The position numbers and the translations under genes were made by a program. Under the pieces are notes generated by a model. That model ran no database searches. It saw nothing but the letters and a program-made list of their open reading frames with translations, and was not told where the DNA came from. Shown here one piece after another: positions 8,919-16,650 of a stretch of 64,000 nt of DNA (positions are counted from its first letter, which is position 1; each line of letters starts with the position of its first letter). The stretch covers positions 103,642 to 167,641 of the forward strand of contig CP011806.1 in assembly GCA_001664505.1 (NCBI GenBank), written 5' to 3'. The stretch comes from Acidobacteria bacterium Mor1. GTDB lineage: Bacteria > Acidobacteriota > Polarisedimenticolia > Polarisedimenticolales > Polarisedimenticolaceae.

Positions 8919-10424
8919 TCAGGTCGCGATGCTGCGCGGCTGGGCGGAACCGGGGCCCATTTCGGCTGCCTGACGCAGGATTTCTGCGGCGAGCTGCTGT
9001 TCGGCGGGCTCGATGTCCGAGCGGGCCTGGGCCAACCGCGCCGCCCCCGAGGCCACCGCAGGGTCGACCTTGAGCGCCGCCCGGGCCAGCCGCAGCGCGA
9101 CTCCGGCGCTCATGCTGCTGCCGCCGGCCAGGAGCGCCCGGCGCAGCGTGGCGGCCGCCTGGTTCCACTGGGAGTTCTGCCCGTAGAGCTGGGCCAGGCG
9201 GATCAGGAGGTCCGGATCGGCCTGGACGTCGGGTACACGGCCGGTCAACTCCGCCCAGTGGTCCAACACCAGTTCCGTCTGCCCCTTGCGGATTTCGTCG
9301 CGGATGACCCGCAGCATCGCCTGGGCGGCCTCGGGCTCCCGCTTGTGCTCGCACGCCAACCCCCAGTAGGCCAGGGAGGCGTCATGGTTGCGAGGGTCGA
9401 GAGCGGTCTTTTCGGCCAGGATCCGCATCGCCTCATCGGCGTTGCCCACGGCGTTCAGTTCCAACGCCCGGTCGACCTCGGGGTTCTCGACCAGCGTCTG
9501 CTCGAGCTTGTCGCCGAGCTGCTGTTCGAAGCGTTCGTCGAAGCCGAACTTGCGGATGGCCCCGGCCGCGGCGACGCCGAAGACGAAGCCTCCGACGTGG
9601 GCCCAGTAGGCGACGCCGCCACCCATGTCTTCGGTCATCTGGGTGAAGGCCATGGCGAAGAACAGCTGCTGCCCGAACCACAGCGGCAGCATCAGCCAGG
9701 CCGGCGCATCGAACACGCCGCGGAAGAAGAACCCGAACATGTAGAAGAAGCGAATCTTGGTGCGCCAGTAGCGCACGAGGAACGCGCCCATCACCCCCGC
9801 GATCGCTCCGGAGGCACCGACCATCGGGATCTCGCTCGACGGGTTGAACGCGATGTAGGTGAACGCCGCCGCCAGTCCCGAGAGCAGGTAGAAGCCGATG
9901 AAGACACCGCGGCCCCACACGTCCTCGATGAACGGGCCGGCCAGGTAGAGGATCAGCAGGTTGCCGAACAGGTGCATGAAGCCCGCGTGCATGAACATGT
10001 GGGTCAGGATCGCGAACAGCGAGATGTCGTCAGGGATCAACCCGAACTTGAAGTACGGATGATCGTAGACTCCGGAAAGCGCCCGCTCGATCAACTCGTC
10101 GAGCCGGGCCTGTTCGGCAGCGAGATCCTCGGAAGACTCGGGGCGCCATGCGTCGCCCGAGAGTGCCTCCATCATCAGTTCCTGATCGCGCTCGCTCATC
10201 CCGGCGAAGACCATGCTCCGGAAGTCTTCATCGACTTCGAGATAGGGATGAGTCGCGTAGTACTCGAACGCCTCGAGCAGCTCGTCCTGGAGTTCGTCCT
10301 GGGTGCCCCAGGTCGCCTCGTGGGCCATGATCAGCGACAGGATGCAGAGACCCATGATCGCGAAGGTGACCCAGGGCAGACGGCGGACGGAGTCCTCGGA
10401 ATGACCGACGGGAAGCAGGATCAC
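8919..10424 (-). CDS. Rhomboid family intramembrane serine protease with TPR-like tail
   Basis: 501 residues from the GTG at 10424, which GAGG precedes at good distance; a TTG six bases upstream is too close to that site. Residues ~15-35 are the first membrane helix, followed by an ~80-residue acidic loop not found in minimal rhomboids. The six-helix core follows with 'HLFGN', the catalytic Ser205 in 'GASGAIAG' and the catalytic His276 in 'YWAHVGG'. After ~290 comes a soluble helical region resembling TPR units to residue ~490. Rhomboids cleave membrane-protein substrates within the bilayer; the tail may recruit them. It appears monocistronic. Confidence 0.92.
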   Translation of the reverse strand: MILLPVGHSEDSVRRLPWVTFAIMGLCILSLIMAHEATWGTQDELQDELLEAFEYYATHPYLEVDEDFRSMVFAGMSERDQELMMEALSGDAWRPESSEDLAAEQARLDELIERALSGVYDHPYFKFGLIPDDISLFAILTHMFMHAGFMHLFGNLLILYLAGPFIEDVWGRGVFIGFYLLSGLAAAFTYIAFNPSSEIPMVGASGAIAGVMGAFLVRYWRTKIRFFYMFGFFFRGVFDAPAWLMLPLWFGQQLFFAMAFTQMTEDMGGGVAYWAHVGGFVFGVAAAGAIRKFGFDERFEQQLGDKLEQTLVENPEVDRALELNAVGNADEAMRILAEKTALDPRNHDASLAYWGLACEHKREPEAAQAMLRVIRDEIRKGQTELVLDHWAELTGRVPDVQADPDLLIRLAQLYGQNSQWNQAAATLRRALLAGGSSMSAGVALRLARAALKVDPAVASGAARLAQARSDIEPAEQQLAAEILRQAAEMGPGSAQPRSIAT

Positions 10425-10544
10425 GCACAACCTCGGAAACGATAGGCCCTTCCAGGCGGAATATAGGTGCCCGGGAGGCCGAGGCCAGCGTCGGCGGGTC
10501 GGCGCGAAAGAAGCGGTATTTCTGAAGGAATTCGGGGGTGGGAA

Positions 10545-10573
10545 GCCGGCCGCGACGGGGCGTCGCGACCGGC
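10545..10573 (-). terminator. Probable terminator of the grxD-bolA transcript
   Basis: Two 13-base arms (10545-10557 and 10561-10573) with a three-base loop are complementary except for one position that becomes a G-U pair only in the minus-strand transcript, favouring that direction. It starts 8 bases after the glutaredoxin stop. The following T-tract is weak (TTCCC), so efficiency is uncertain. Confidence 0.55.
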
Positions 10574-10580
10574 GCTTTGG

Positions 10581-10928
10581 TCAGTCCTGGGTCTGGGGCG
10601 CGCTCTTCTCGATCATCTGCTGCAACTCACCGGACTCGAACATCTCGGTGACGATGTCGCAGCCGCCGACGAATTCGCCGTTGATGAACACCTGCGGGGT
10701 GGTCGGCCAGTTGCTGAAGGCGCAGAGGGCCGGGCGCATGTTGGCGTCGGTGAAGATGTTCCGCACCTCGTAGGGCACGTCCAGGTGGTTGAAGACCTGC
10801 ATCACCCGAGCCGAGAAGCCGCAGACCGGCATGTTCTTCTCACCCTTCGCGTAGACGAAGATGTGATTCTCGGCGATATCCTTCTTGATCTGTTCGGTCC
10901 ACTCCTCGTGGCTCCGCTCCTGATTCAT
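10581..10928 (-). CDS. grxD: Monothiol glutaredoxin (Grx4/GrxD type)
   Basis: 115 residues, the normal length for a single-domain monothiol glutaredoxin. The active-site CGFS motif is at residues 36-39, and the family features 'TTPQVFINGEFVGGCDIV' for glutathione binding are intact. Such proteins carry a [2Fe-2S] cluster with glutathione and move it to client proteins, usually together with a BolA partner. The gene begins 3 bases after the BolA-family stop, and its ribosome binding site (GAGGAG) lies within the last codons of that gene. The pair is therefore an operon with a shared Fe-S trafficking role. The downstream inverted repeat is a likely terminator. Confidence 0.95.
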   Translation of the reverse strand: MNQERSHEEWTEQIKKDIAENHIFVYAKGEKNMPVCGFSARVMQVFNHLDVPYEVRNIFTDANMRPALCAFSNWPTTPQVFINGEFVGGCDIVTEMFESGELQQMIEKSAPQTQD

Positions 10929-10931
10929 GCG

Positions 10932-11183
10932 CTACTCCTCGTGGGATCCGCTCTCGGGGACCCGGGTCTTGAGGGCGAGCGCGTGCATCGCTCCACCCAG
11001 CAACCCGTCGAGAGCCTGATAGACCATCTGGTGTTGTTGAACTCGTGACTTGCCCTCGAACTGGGGCGCGATCACGACCGCCTCGAAGTGATCGTGACCG
11101 CTGAAGGTGCCGACCTGGACCCGGGCGCCGGGAAGCGCCTGTTCGATCCGGGACTTGACCTCATCGGGCGATACGAAATCCAT
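10932..11183 (-). CDS. bolA: BolA family protein
   Basis: 83 residues from the ATG at 11183, which has AAGG four bases upstream; an in-frame ATG at 11195 would add four residues and is an alternative. The fold signature is complete: 'GHDHFEAVVIAPQFEGKSRV', 'HQMVYQAL', and the conserved C-terminal His in 'MHALALKT'. BolA proteins form [2Fe-2S]-bridged heterodimers with CGFS glutaredoxins. The next gene in the same operon encodes exactly such a glutaredoxin, which supports that role here. I cannot separate BolA from the IbaG/YrbA subgroup by eye, so the symbol is used in the family sense. Confidence 0.9.
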   Translation of the reverse strand: MDFVSPDEVKSRIEQALPGARVQVGTFSGHDHFEAVVIAPQFEGKSRVQQHQMVYQALDGLLGGAMHALALKTRVPESGSHEE

Positions 11184-11293
11184 GTCACCTTCCATGCCGG
11201 TAGACCCTTGCGGGACGAGCCCTTGCTGGATGCGATACCGGACCGATCGGGGGTTGGACGCCAGCTTTCTGCTTGGGCGTCCGAGAGCGATGA

Positions 11294-11299
11294 ATTATA
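11294..11299 (-). promoter_or_regulatory. Candidate -10 box for bolA-grxD
   Basis: The minus strand reads a perfect TATAAT here, in an AT-rich patch of the 125-base divergent gap between bolA and the lytic transglycosylase gene. No good -35 is visible at 16-18 bases. The same patch reads TTATAAC on the plus strand and may also serve the divergent gene. Confidence 0.35.
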
Positions 11300-11308
11300 A
11301 CAAACGGG

Positions 11309-13468
11309 ATGAGGCCCGCCAGCAACCGCCGCAGCCGCTACCGGGACCCACGACGGCTCGTTCCGCTGTTCGTGTTGGCTCTGGCCCTTGTTTCCTGCCA
11401 GGGCGCGGGGGATAGCGGCACTCCCGGCGGCGCCAGCAGCTACGTCGAACAAGGGGATCTCGACGCCCTGAGGGCTCACGGCCGCATCCGCATCCTGCTG
11501 CCGAGCCAGCAGGCGACGATGCTTCCCCGCGCCGGCAACGCCCTCGATCTCGATCTCAAGCTGGCTGAGGACCTGGCGGTCCATCTCGGCCTCGAGGCGG
11601 AGTTCCGTGTTCTCGAGGACCGGCGGGAGTTGATCGCGGGGCTGATCGACGGCCGCGGTGATCTCGCCATCGCGCGGATGACGGCGACCGCCGAACGCCG
11701 GGAACAGATTTCCTTCTCGCTTCCGATCGATCACGTTCGCGAGATGCTCGTCACCCATGTCGACGCTCCACCCATCGGCGGACCCGAAGACCTCGACGGC
11801 GTGCGTGTCTCGGTCAGGAAGAGCTCGTCCTTCTACGGGACGCTCAACGAGTTTCGCGAGGATCAACCGGGGCTCGAGATCGACACCGTCGACGAGCACC
11901 TCGATACCGAGGAACTGCTTTACCGGGTCGCCCGGGGTGAACTGCAGGCGACCGTCGCCGACGAGGATCTGCTGGAGCAGGTGCGCAACTACCTGCCCGA
12001 GCTGCAGCCGGCGCTGGCGTTGACCCGGGCGCGGCCGATCGCGTGGGGTATGCGTCCTGACGCCGAACAGCTCAAGGCCGCCGTCGACGGGTTCCTGCAG
12101 CAGTGGGAGCTGACGCGGCATCTCGACCGGGTGATGAAGGGGGATCTCGACGCGATCAAGGAGCGCCGCGTCCTCCGGGTGCTGACCCGGAACAACGGGG
12201 CGACCTACTTCCTGCACAAGGGGCGCCAGGTCGGCTTCGAATTCGAGTTGGCCCGCCGCTTCGCCCGGCAACTCGGGTGCCGGGTGCAGGTCGTCGTGCC
12301 GCCGACCGCCGACCTGCTGATTCCCTGGCTCCAGGAGGGGAGGGGGGACCTGATCGCGGCCTCGCTGACGGTCACTCCCGAGCGTGCGGAACAGGTGGCT
12401 TTCGGCCGGCGCTACAACGAGGTCGAGGAGATGCTCGTCGCCCATGTCGACGACCCGATCGAGACCCTGGACCAGCTGGCCGGCCGGACCATCAGCGTGC
12501 GGCCGTCCAGCTCCTACCATCAGTCCCTGAGCCGCCTGCAGAACGAACTGGGTTTCCTGATCGACGACGCCGACGAACATCTGGAAACCGAGGAGTTGAT
12601 CGAGCAGGTGGCGACCCGCTCCATCGAACTCACCGTTGCCGACAGCAACATCCTGGCGATCGAGCAGGCCTATCGGGAAGACGTCCGCGCGGTCTACACC
12701 CTCGGCGATCCTCGCGAAATCGCCTGGGCGGTGCGGCCGGAGGACACCGCGCTTCTTGCCGAGGTCGACCGCTTCTGGCGCCAGGAGTACCGCGGCGAGT
12801 TCTACAACATTCTGCGCAAGCGCTACTTCGCCAACACCGGCCGGATCGCGCGTCTGCAGCAGGCCCGCGTCGATGGTGCGCTGAGCCCCTACGATCCGCT
12901 GTTCCGCAAATGGGCCGACGAGATCGAGGTCGACTGGCGCCTGCTGGCGGCCCAGGCCTTCGTCGAGTCGGAGTTCGATCCAGGGTCGGAAAGCTGGGCA
13001 GGGGCCATCGGGTTGATGCAGGTTCTGCCGCAGACCGCCGAGCAGGTCGGGGTCGAGGGTGATCTGCGCGATCCCGAGACCGGGATTCGTGCCGGCGCCC
13101 TCTACATGGACTTCCTGATCGACCGGTTCGATCCGTCCCTTCCGCTGGCGGACCGTCTGCGCTTTGCCCTGGCGGCCTACAACGCCGGCCTCGGCCACGT
13201 GCTTGACGGCCGCCGCCTGGCCCGGGCCAAGGGGCTCGACCCCGATCTGTGGTTCGGCAACGTCGAACAGGTCTTGCCGTTGCTCAGCCGCCAGGACTAC
13301 GCCAATCAGTCCCGCTACGGCTACTGCCGCTGCCGCGAGACCCTGGCCTACGTGCGCCAGATCGACGACGCCTACGCCGCCTACATCCGCGAGACCGACA
13401 TCGCGGGAGCGGGGCCGTCGGAATCGATCGCCGCCTCGCCACCCGCTCTGGTGGCCGACGGGCGCTAG
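11309..13468 (+). CDS. MltF-like lytic murein transglycosylase lipoprotein with two SBP domains
   Basis: 719 residues. A basic N-terminus and hydrophobic stretch end in 'LVSC' (Cys30), a lipobox. Two tandem substrate-binding protein family 3-like domains follow (about residues 45-275 and 285-515). The second repeats landmarks of the first, such as 'GDLAIARMTAT' against 'GDLIAASLTVT' and a common 'DEHL-TEEL' segment. An SLT lytic transglycosylase domain occupies ~525-690, with catalytic Glu553 in 'AFVESEFDP' and then 'GLMQVLPQTA'. E. coli MltF has one sensor domain before its SLT domain; here it is doubled. It should cleave peptidoglycan glycan strands at the membrane under control of the sensor domains. 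No strong ribosome binding site precedes the ATG. Confidence 0.9.
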   Translation: MRPASNRRSRYRDPRRLVPLFVLALALVSCQGAGDSGTPGGASSYVEQGDLDALRAHGRIRILLPSQQATMLPRAGNALDLDLKLAEDLAVHLGLEAEFRVLEDRRELIAGLIDGRGDLAIARMTATAERREQISFSLPIDHVREMLVTHVDAPPIGGPEDLDGVRVSVRKSSSFYGTLNEFREDQPGLEIDTVDEHLDTEELLYRVARGELQATVADEDLLEQVRNYLPELQPALALTRARPIAWGMRPDAEQLKAAVDGFLQQWELTRHLDRVMKGDLDAIKERRVLRVLTRNNGATYFLHKGRQVGFEFELARRFARQLGCRVQVVVPPTADLLIPWLQEGRGDLIAASLTVTPERAEQVAFGRRYNEVEEMLVAHVDDPIETLDQLAGRTISVRPSSSYHQSLSRLQNELGFLIDDADEHLETEELIEQVATRSIELTVADSNILAIEQAYREDVRAVYTLGDPREIAWAVRPEDTALLAEVDRFWRQEYRGEFYNILRKRYFANTGRIARLQQARVDGALSPYDPLFRKWADEIEVDWRLLAAQAFVESEFDPGSESWAGAIGLMQVLPQTAEQVGVEGDLRDPETGIRAGALYMDFLIDRFDPSLPLADRLRFALAAYNAGLGHVLDGRRLARAKGLDPDLWFGNVEQVLPLLSRQDYANQSRYGYCRCRETLAYVRQIDDAYAAYIRETDIAGAGPSESIAASPPALVADGR

Positions 13469-13499
13469 GGACCGCTAGGCCCCGGGGGCGGGCCTCGCG

Positions 13500-13505
13500 T
13501 ACAAT
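13500..13505 (+). promoter_or_regulatory. Candidate -10 box (TACAAT) for the metalloprotease gene
   Basis: TACAAT ends 8 bases before the ATG at 13514, with no ribosome binding site between. Transcription starting at normal distance from this box would give a leaderless or near-leaderless mRNA. The motif GTA(C/G)AATCC followed by GGCC also occurs before the SLC13 gene (35121). No -35 element is evident. Confidence 0.35.
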
Positions 13506-13513
13506 CCGGCCCC

Positions 13514-16069
13514 ATGCGATATCTCCCGAAGTCCCGTCGAGTGCTGAGTCTGTGGGTCGTTCTCGCAATCGCGCTGCTTGCCGGCTCCGCCGGTGCCGCG
13601 GCCGATGAGAAGAAGCCACCCTCGTTCGAGGAGAAGGTCGAGGGGCTCGAGCGTCGAGCCGGCCTGTTGACCCTGTGGGTCGACAAGGGCAAGGGCAAGG
13701 TCTGGCTGGAGCTTCCCGCCGCGGAAGACTCCGGCGAGATCGGCCGCTACCTCCACGTCGAGGGGCTGGTCGCCGGGCTGGGATCCAACCCGGTCGGGCT
13801 TGACCGTGGTCAGCTGGGTCCGACCCGGCTCGTCCGTTTCCGCCGGCTCGGCGGCAAGGTGCTGCTGGAGCAGCTCAACACCGGGTTCCGGGCGCAGAGT
13901 GAAGATCCCAGGGAGCGGCGAGCGGTCGCCGAGTCCTTCGCCACGTCTGTGCTCTGGGCCGGCGAGGTCGCTGCCGAGGCCGATGACGGGCGCCTGTTGC
14001 TCGACCTCGACGGGTTCCTGCTCCGGGACGCTCACGGCGTTGCCCGAACTCTCGAGCAAACCGAGCAGGGGAGCTACAGCCTCGACGCGGCGCGGAGCGC
14101 CGTCGATTCCGGGGCCTGTCTCGCGTTTCCGGACAACGTCGAGTTGGAAGCGGTGTTGACCTACGGCGGCCAGGCCAAGGGGGCCTACGTGCGGTCGGTG
14201 TCTCCAACCGCCGACGCCGTGACCCTGGTCCAGCATCATTCCTTCATCCGTTTGCCCGACGACGGCTATGCGCCGAGGCCGTTCGATCCGCGTGCCGGTT
14301 CCTTCGCGGTCAGCTTCGCCGACTACTCGGCTCCGCTGGATGCGCCGCTGCGGCAGCGCTGGATCGTGCGCCACCGCCTGGAGAAGACCCAGCCGAAGCG
14401 CGCCCGTTCCCGGGTGGTCGAGCCGATCGTGTTCTACGTCGACTCGGGCACGCCGGAGCCGGTGCGAAGCGCTCTCGTCGAGGGGGCCTCCTGGTGGGCG
14501 GACGCCTTCGAGGCCGCCGGGCTGATCGACGCCTTCAAGGTCGAGCTGCTGCCCGACGGCGCCCATCCTCTCGACGTGCGCTACAACGTGATCCAGTGGG
14601 TCCATCGCTCGACCCGGGGCTGGTCCTATGGCGGAGGCGTGATCGATCCCCGCACCGGCGAGATGATCAAGGGGCACGTCAACCTGGGTTCCCTGCGTGT
14701 GCGCCAGGACCGGTTGCTGTTCGAGGGCTTGATCGGTACCGAGGCGACCGGCAGCGGAGGAGCCCAGGATCCGGTGCAGGTGGCGCTGGCGCGGATTCGC
14801 CAACTCTCGGCCCATGAGGTCGGTCACGCGCTGGGTTTCTCCCACAACTTCGCCGCCAGCACCTACGGCCGCGCTTCGGTGATGGACTACCCCGCGCCGA
14901 AGATCGCGATCCGCGACGACGGAAGTTTCGATCTGTCCGGCGCCTACGGCGTCGGCATCGGCGAGTGGGACAAGCAGGCCGCGCGCTACGCCTACAGTCA
15001 ATTCGCCCCCGGCGCCGACGAAGGTGCCGAACTCGCGCGGATCGTCGCGGAGGGGGTGGAGCAGGGGATGCTCTTCCTGACCGACGCCGACGCCCGCCCG
15101 CTGGGGGGCGCCAACCCCCGGGCGGCGCTCTGGGACAACGGCGACGATCCGGTCGCGGAACTCGCCCACACCTTGCGGGTGCGCCGGCTGGCCCTGGATC
15201 GCTTCGACGCCGACCGGATCGCCGCCGGACAACCGCTGGCTCTGCTGCAGGAGGTGCTGGCGCCGGTCTACTTCCACCATCGATTCCAACTCGAAGGCAC
15301 GGTCAAGCTGATCGGCGGGTTCGATCATTCCCACGCCGTGCGTGGGGACGGGCAGGCGGGTATCCGCCAGGTCGCGCCGGAGGTTCAGCGTCGGGCCTTG
15401 GCCCAGGTGCTGCGCCTGCTGGACCCGGCCGAACTCGATCTGAACGACCGGACCCTGGACCTGCTGCTGCCCCGGCCGCCGGGGCATGGGCCCAACCGGG
15501 AACTCTTCCGCGGAGTGGCGGCGCCCGGTTTCGATTCGATCGCGGCGGCGGAAAGCGCGGTATCCCACGCGTTGGCTGCGCTGTTGGAGCCCGCCCGTGC
15601 CCGCCGTCTGGTCGACGCCCACCGGCGTGACGACACCACCCTCGGCCTGGATGAACTACTCGGTGCGATTCAGCAGGCCGCCTTCGGAGCGTCCGGCGCC
15701 GGTGAGGGGCTGCGCCGGCTGGAACTGCGCCGCGCTGTGCAACGGCGTGTGGTCGATGGGCTGATCGCCCTCAGTCTGGATTCGCGAGCCGGGGGAGACG
15801 TCGCAGGCCGGGCCGAGTCGGCCATCGCCTCGATCGGTGGGGCTCTGGGTAGCCTGGAGGTCGCAGCGTTGCGCAAACCGGACGCCGACGGCGGCGCCCG
15901 GGCCCACCGGCTGTGGTTGGCTTCACGCATCCGCCGGCACCTCGAGCGGGACGCCGGGTTTCGCACCGAATCCCGGCCGGCTGCCGGCTTGCCCCCGGGC
16001 TCACCGATCGGCGCCGAGCGGGGCTGCGGCTTCGACCACGATCTGAACGGCACAACTGGCGCCCACTGA
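13514..16069 (+). CDS. Exported zinc-dependent metalloprotease (DUF4953/DUF5117 family)
   Basis: 851 residues. A signal peptide (1-~32, ending near 'GAAADE') precedes a beta-rich N-terminal region of DUF5117 type (~50-270). The central domain carries an extended zinc site 'HEVGHALGFSHN' with His434, Glu435, His438 and His444. The helical C-terminal part (~500-850) is typical of the DUF4953 family. Family knowledge predicts a secreted or periplasmic metzincin-like peptidase; its substrate is unknown. It sits 45 bases after the lytic transglycosylase gene on the same strand but may have its own promoter. The TerB-like gene follows by 34 bases. Confidence 0.9.
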   Translation: MRYLPKSRRVLSLWVVLAIALLAGSAGAAADEKKPPSFEEKVEGLERRAGLLTLWVDKGKGKVWLELPAAEDSGEIGRYLHVEGLVAGLGSNPVGLDRGQLGPTRLVRFRRLGGKVLLEQLNTGFRAQSEDPRERRAVAESFATSVLWAGEVAAEADDGRLLLDLDGFLLRDAHGVARTLEQTEQGSYSLDAARSAVDSGACLAFPDNVELEAVLTYGGQAKGAYVRSVSPTADAVTLVQHHSFIRLPDDGYAPRPFDPRAGSFAVSFADYSAPLDAPLRQRWIVRHRLEKTQPKRARSRVVEPIVFYVDSGTPEPVRSALVEGASWWADAFEAAGLIDAFKVELLPDGAHPLDVRYNVIQWVHRSTRGWSYGGGVIDPRTGEMIKGHVNLGSLRVRQDRLLFEGLIGTEATGSGGAQDPVQVALARIRQLSAHEVGHALGFSHNFAASTYGRASVMDYPAPKIAIRDDGSFDLSGAYGVGIGEWDKQAARYAYSQFAPGADEGAELARIVAEGVEQGMLFLTDADARPLGGANPRAALWDNGDDPVAELAHTLRVRRLALDRFDADRIAAGQPLALLQEVLAPVYFHHRFQLEGTVKLIGGFDHSHAVRGDGQAGIRQVAPEVQRRALAQVLRLLDPAELDLNDRTLDLLLPRPPGHGPNRELFRGVAAPGFDSIAAAESAVSHALAALLEPARARRLVDAHRRDDTTLGLDELLGAIQQAAFGASGAGEGLRRLELRRAVQRRVVDGLIALSLDSRAGGDVAGRAESAIASIGGALGSLEVAALRKPDADGGARAHRLWLASRIRRHLERDAGFRTESRPAAGLPPGSPIGAERGCGFDHDLNGTTGAH

Positions 16070-16103
16070 CGCGCCGGGTTACGCTCGGCGCGGAGGTACA
16101 GCG

Positions 16104-16646
16104 ATGTCGTTTCTGCGCATGCTCGGGTTCGGGACCGATCGGGAAGAAGAGCGGGCCCAGCACGAGACCGAGACCGTTCACCGGATCGCACGGGAGCTCG
16201 AAGAGCTGGGAGAGGAGCGCGCCCGCTTCCTGGCCGCCTTTGCCTACCTGCTGAGCCGGGTGGCCCGGGCGGACATGAAAATCGACGAGGCGGAGTCCCG
16301 CGAGATGGAGCGGATCGTCGTCGATTCAGGCAAGCTGCAGAAACAGCAGGCGGCGCTCGTGGTCGAGATGGCCAAGCAGCAGAGCCTGCTCTTCGGCGGC
16401 ACCGAGAACTACCGGGTGGCCAAGGAGTTCGCGTCGCTGACCGACAAGGCCCAGAAGCTGGACCTGTTGCGCTGCCTGTTTCTCGTGTCCGCGGCCGAGG
16501 GGGGCATCTCGACCACCGAGAGCAACGTGGTGCGCCAGATCAGCGATGAACTCGGCCTCGAACATCGGGACTACATCGGCGTCCGCAGCGAATTCCGCGA
16601 CCGGCTCGCCGTCCTGCAAGATGACGACGAGCCGGCCGCAGGCTGA
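16104..16646 (+). CDS. TerB-like (COG4103) protein
   Basis: 180 residues, all-helical. After a charged N-terminus the TerB-type domain runs ~45-170, with the acidic-rich 'ARADMKIDEAESREMERIV' element and a second half-repeat 'AAEGGISTTESNVVRQISDE'. This two-lobed pattern is typical of TerB/tellurite-resistance-associated proteins, which bind metal ions in TerB itself. Isolated TerB domains in bacteria are widespread and seldom linked to tellurite. It is cytoplasmic, with no membrane segment. The gene may be read together with the preceding metalloprotease and ends 4 bases before the convergent repeat-protein gene. Confidence 0.75.
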   Translation: MSFLRMLGFGTDREEERAQHETETVHRIARELEELGEERARFLAAFAYLLSRVARADMKIDEAESREMERIVVDSGKLQKQQAALVVEMAKQQSLLFGGTENYRVAKEFASLTDKAQKLDLLRCLFLVSAAEGGISTTESNVVRQISDELGLEHRDYIGVRSEFRDRLAVLQDDDEPAAG

Positions 16647-16650
16647 TTCA

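Noticed and set aside
11072..13198. A 708-residue open frame on the minus strand
   Set aside because: It lies antisense to the lytic transglycosylase gene, has no ribosome binding site or recognisable motif, and arises from the GC-rich third positions of the real gene.
13475..15622. A 715-residue open frame on the minus strand
   Set aside because: Antisense to the HEVGH metalloprotease; composition Arg/Gly/His-rich as expected for a shadow frame, no motif.
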